Below are positions 63,479-64,000 of a DNA stretch of 64,000 bases, piece by piece. The stretch spans positions 1 through 64,000 of the forward strand of contig JAFECU010000275.1 in NCBI GenBank assembly GCA_018242005.1, read 5' to 3'. Position numbers and translations under genes: made by a program. The notes under the pieces were generated by a model, which saw only the letters and a program-made list of their open reading frames with translations, searched no databases and was not told the origin of the DNA. This stretch comes from Pseudomonadota bacterium. Its GTDB lineage: Bacteria > Pseudomonadota > Gammaproteobacteria > Burkholderiales > Burkholderiaceae_C. Every line of letters begins with the position of its first letter. The stretch's first letter is position 1.

Positions 63479-64000
63479 ACGGTATCGCCATGCTCCGGCA
63501 CCTCGGCACTCCAGTGCAGCCGGTGCTCTATGCGCTGGCGCAGCATGTCGGCCGCGGGCAGCTCGCCGTGCACCACGTACACGCGCTGGGGCGGCGCGGG
63601 CATGGCGCGCAGCCAGTCGAGCAGCTGGCCGCCGTCGGCATGGGCCGATGCCGTGGCCAGTTGCACGACCTCGGCGCGTATCTCCACCTCGCGCCCCAGG
63701 ATGCGTATGGTTTTCTCGCCATTGGCGATGCGCGCGCCGCGCGTGCCGCCGGCCTGGTGACCGGTGAGGATGACCATGTTGCGGTGGTCGCCCGCGTGCA
63801 GCAGCAGGTGGTGCAGCACGCGCCCGCCCGTGGCCATGCCGCTGGCCGACAGGATCACGCGCGGGCCGTGCAGACGCGCCAGGGCCTTGGACTCGTCCAC
63901 GCTGTGCACCAGCGTGGTGCTGCGCGCCATGGCCTGCAGCTCGGCGCGGCTCAGGCAATGCTCTCCCATGTGCTTTTCGAACAGCTCGGTGGTGTGCACG
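63469..64000 (-). CDS. beta-CASP metallo-beta-lactamase fold RNase-like protein, C-terminal part
   Basis: Partial: the gene runs off the right end of the window, and only about 177 C-terminal residues are seen. VILSASGMATGGRVLHHLLLHAGDHRNMVILTGHQAGGTRGARI is the beta-CASP motif B/C region of RNA-processing exonucleases (RNase J/CPSF-like), with the C-terminal histidine motifs in SAHADGGQLLDWL and YVVHGE. The metal-binding HxHxDH motif would be beyond the edge. It is presumably involved in RNA processing; its reading frame is open at 64000. Confidence 0.88.
   Translation of the reverse strand, partial: VHTTELFEKHMGEHCLSRAELQAMARSTTLVHSVDESKALARLHGPRVILSASGMATGGRVLHHLLLHAGDHRNMVILTGHQAGGTRGARIANGEKTIRILGREVEIRAEVVQLATASAHADGGQLLDWLRAMPAPPQRVYVVHGELPAADMLRQRIEHRLHWSAEVPEHGDTVTI

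Noticed and set aside
1-64000. CRISPR arrays, tRNA, rRNA, tmRNA, phage genes or intact insertion sequences
   Set aside because: No regularly spaced repeats, cloverleaf-like sequences, rRNA segments, phage structural genes or complete transposases were found on reading both strands.

Overview
The window is GC-rich, gene-dense DNA from a betaproteobacterium of the order Burkholderiales, most likely family Comamonadaceae (Acidovorax / Alicycliphilus / Diaphorobacter type). The evidence is the gene order leuC-ecn-leuD-leuB-asd-fimV-truA-trpF-trpB-trpA-accD, the Burkholderiales-type porins, the cco locus with ccoI-ccoS ahead of ccoNOQP, and small dispersed repeats of a kind I recall from that family. 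This assignment is inference from gene content; no search was run. I found no tRNA, rRNA, CRISPR array or intact mobile element.

Layout. 0-5 kb: ilvA (minus strand) with a possible attenuated leader, a divergent OsmC-family gene, and two general porins, each followed by a strong terminator. 5-11 kb: a peptide-type ABC transporter operon (permease, M20 amidohydrolase, permease, two ATPases) with no substrate-binding protein gene in it, then a PEBP-family gene. 11-19 kb: a frameshifted transposase-like relic, a very long alpha-2-macroglobulin gene interrupted by one in-frame TGA, a metallophosphoesterase and a universal stress protein. 19-34 kb: a microaerobic respiration island with ccoI-S-N-O-Q-P-G-H (cbb3 oxidase and its assembly factors), a small unknown membrane protein, an fnr-type regulator, hemN, a SafE/TauE-like protein, and two overlapping cyclic-di-GMP genes (HD-GYP; PAS-GGDEF-EAL). 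FNR-like boxes lie ahead of uspA/ccoI and hemN at spacings that suit class II activation. 34-40 kb: the branched-chain amino acid ABC transporter livK-H-M-G-F (minus strand). 40-44 kb: MscS-type channel, lysS, LON-domain protein, YggT. 44-50 kb: a CzcCBA-like RND efflux operon preceded by a small His-containing membrane protein. 50-62 kb: the accD/trp/truA/fimV/asd/leu biosynthetic block (minus strand), a LysR regulator, and at the right edge the C-terminal part of a beta-CASP metallo-beta-lactamase protein.

What stands out. (i) A 34-codon ORF ahead of asd ends in a Thr/Ile-rich tract resembling enterobacterial thrL. A 19-codon ORF ahead of ilvA carries four Leu codons and abuts a terminator with eight Us. 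Both start 7-8 nt after a TACAAT box, so both would be leaderless. (ii) Several dispersed repeat families are present, one with possible copies inside trpF and a LysR gene. (iii) The alpha-2-macroglobulin gene has a single nonsense codon where a Trp-Trp pair would be expected. (iv) Oxygen-sensing, cbb3 and c-di-GMP genes are packed together.
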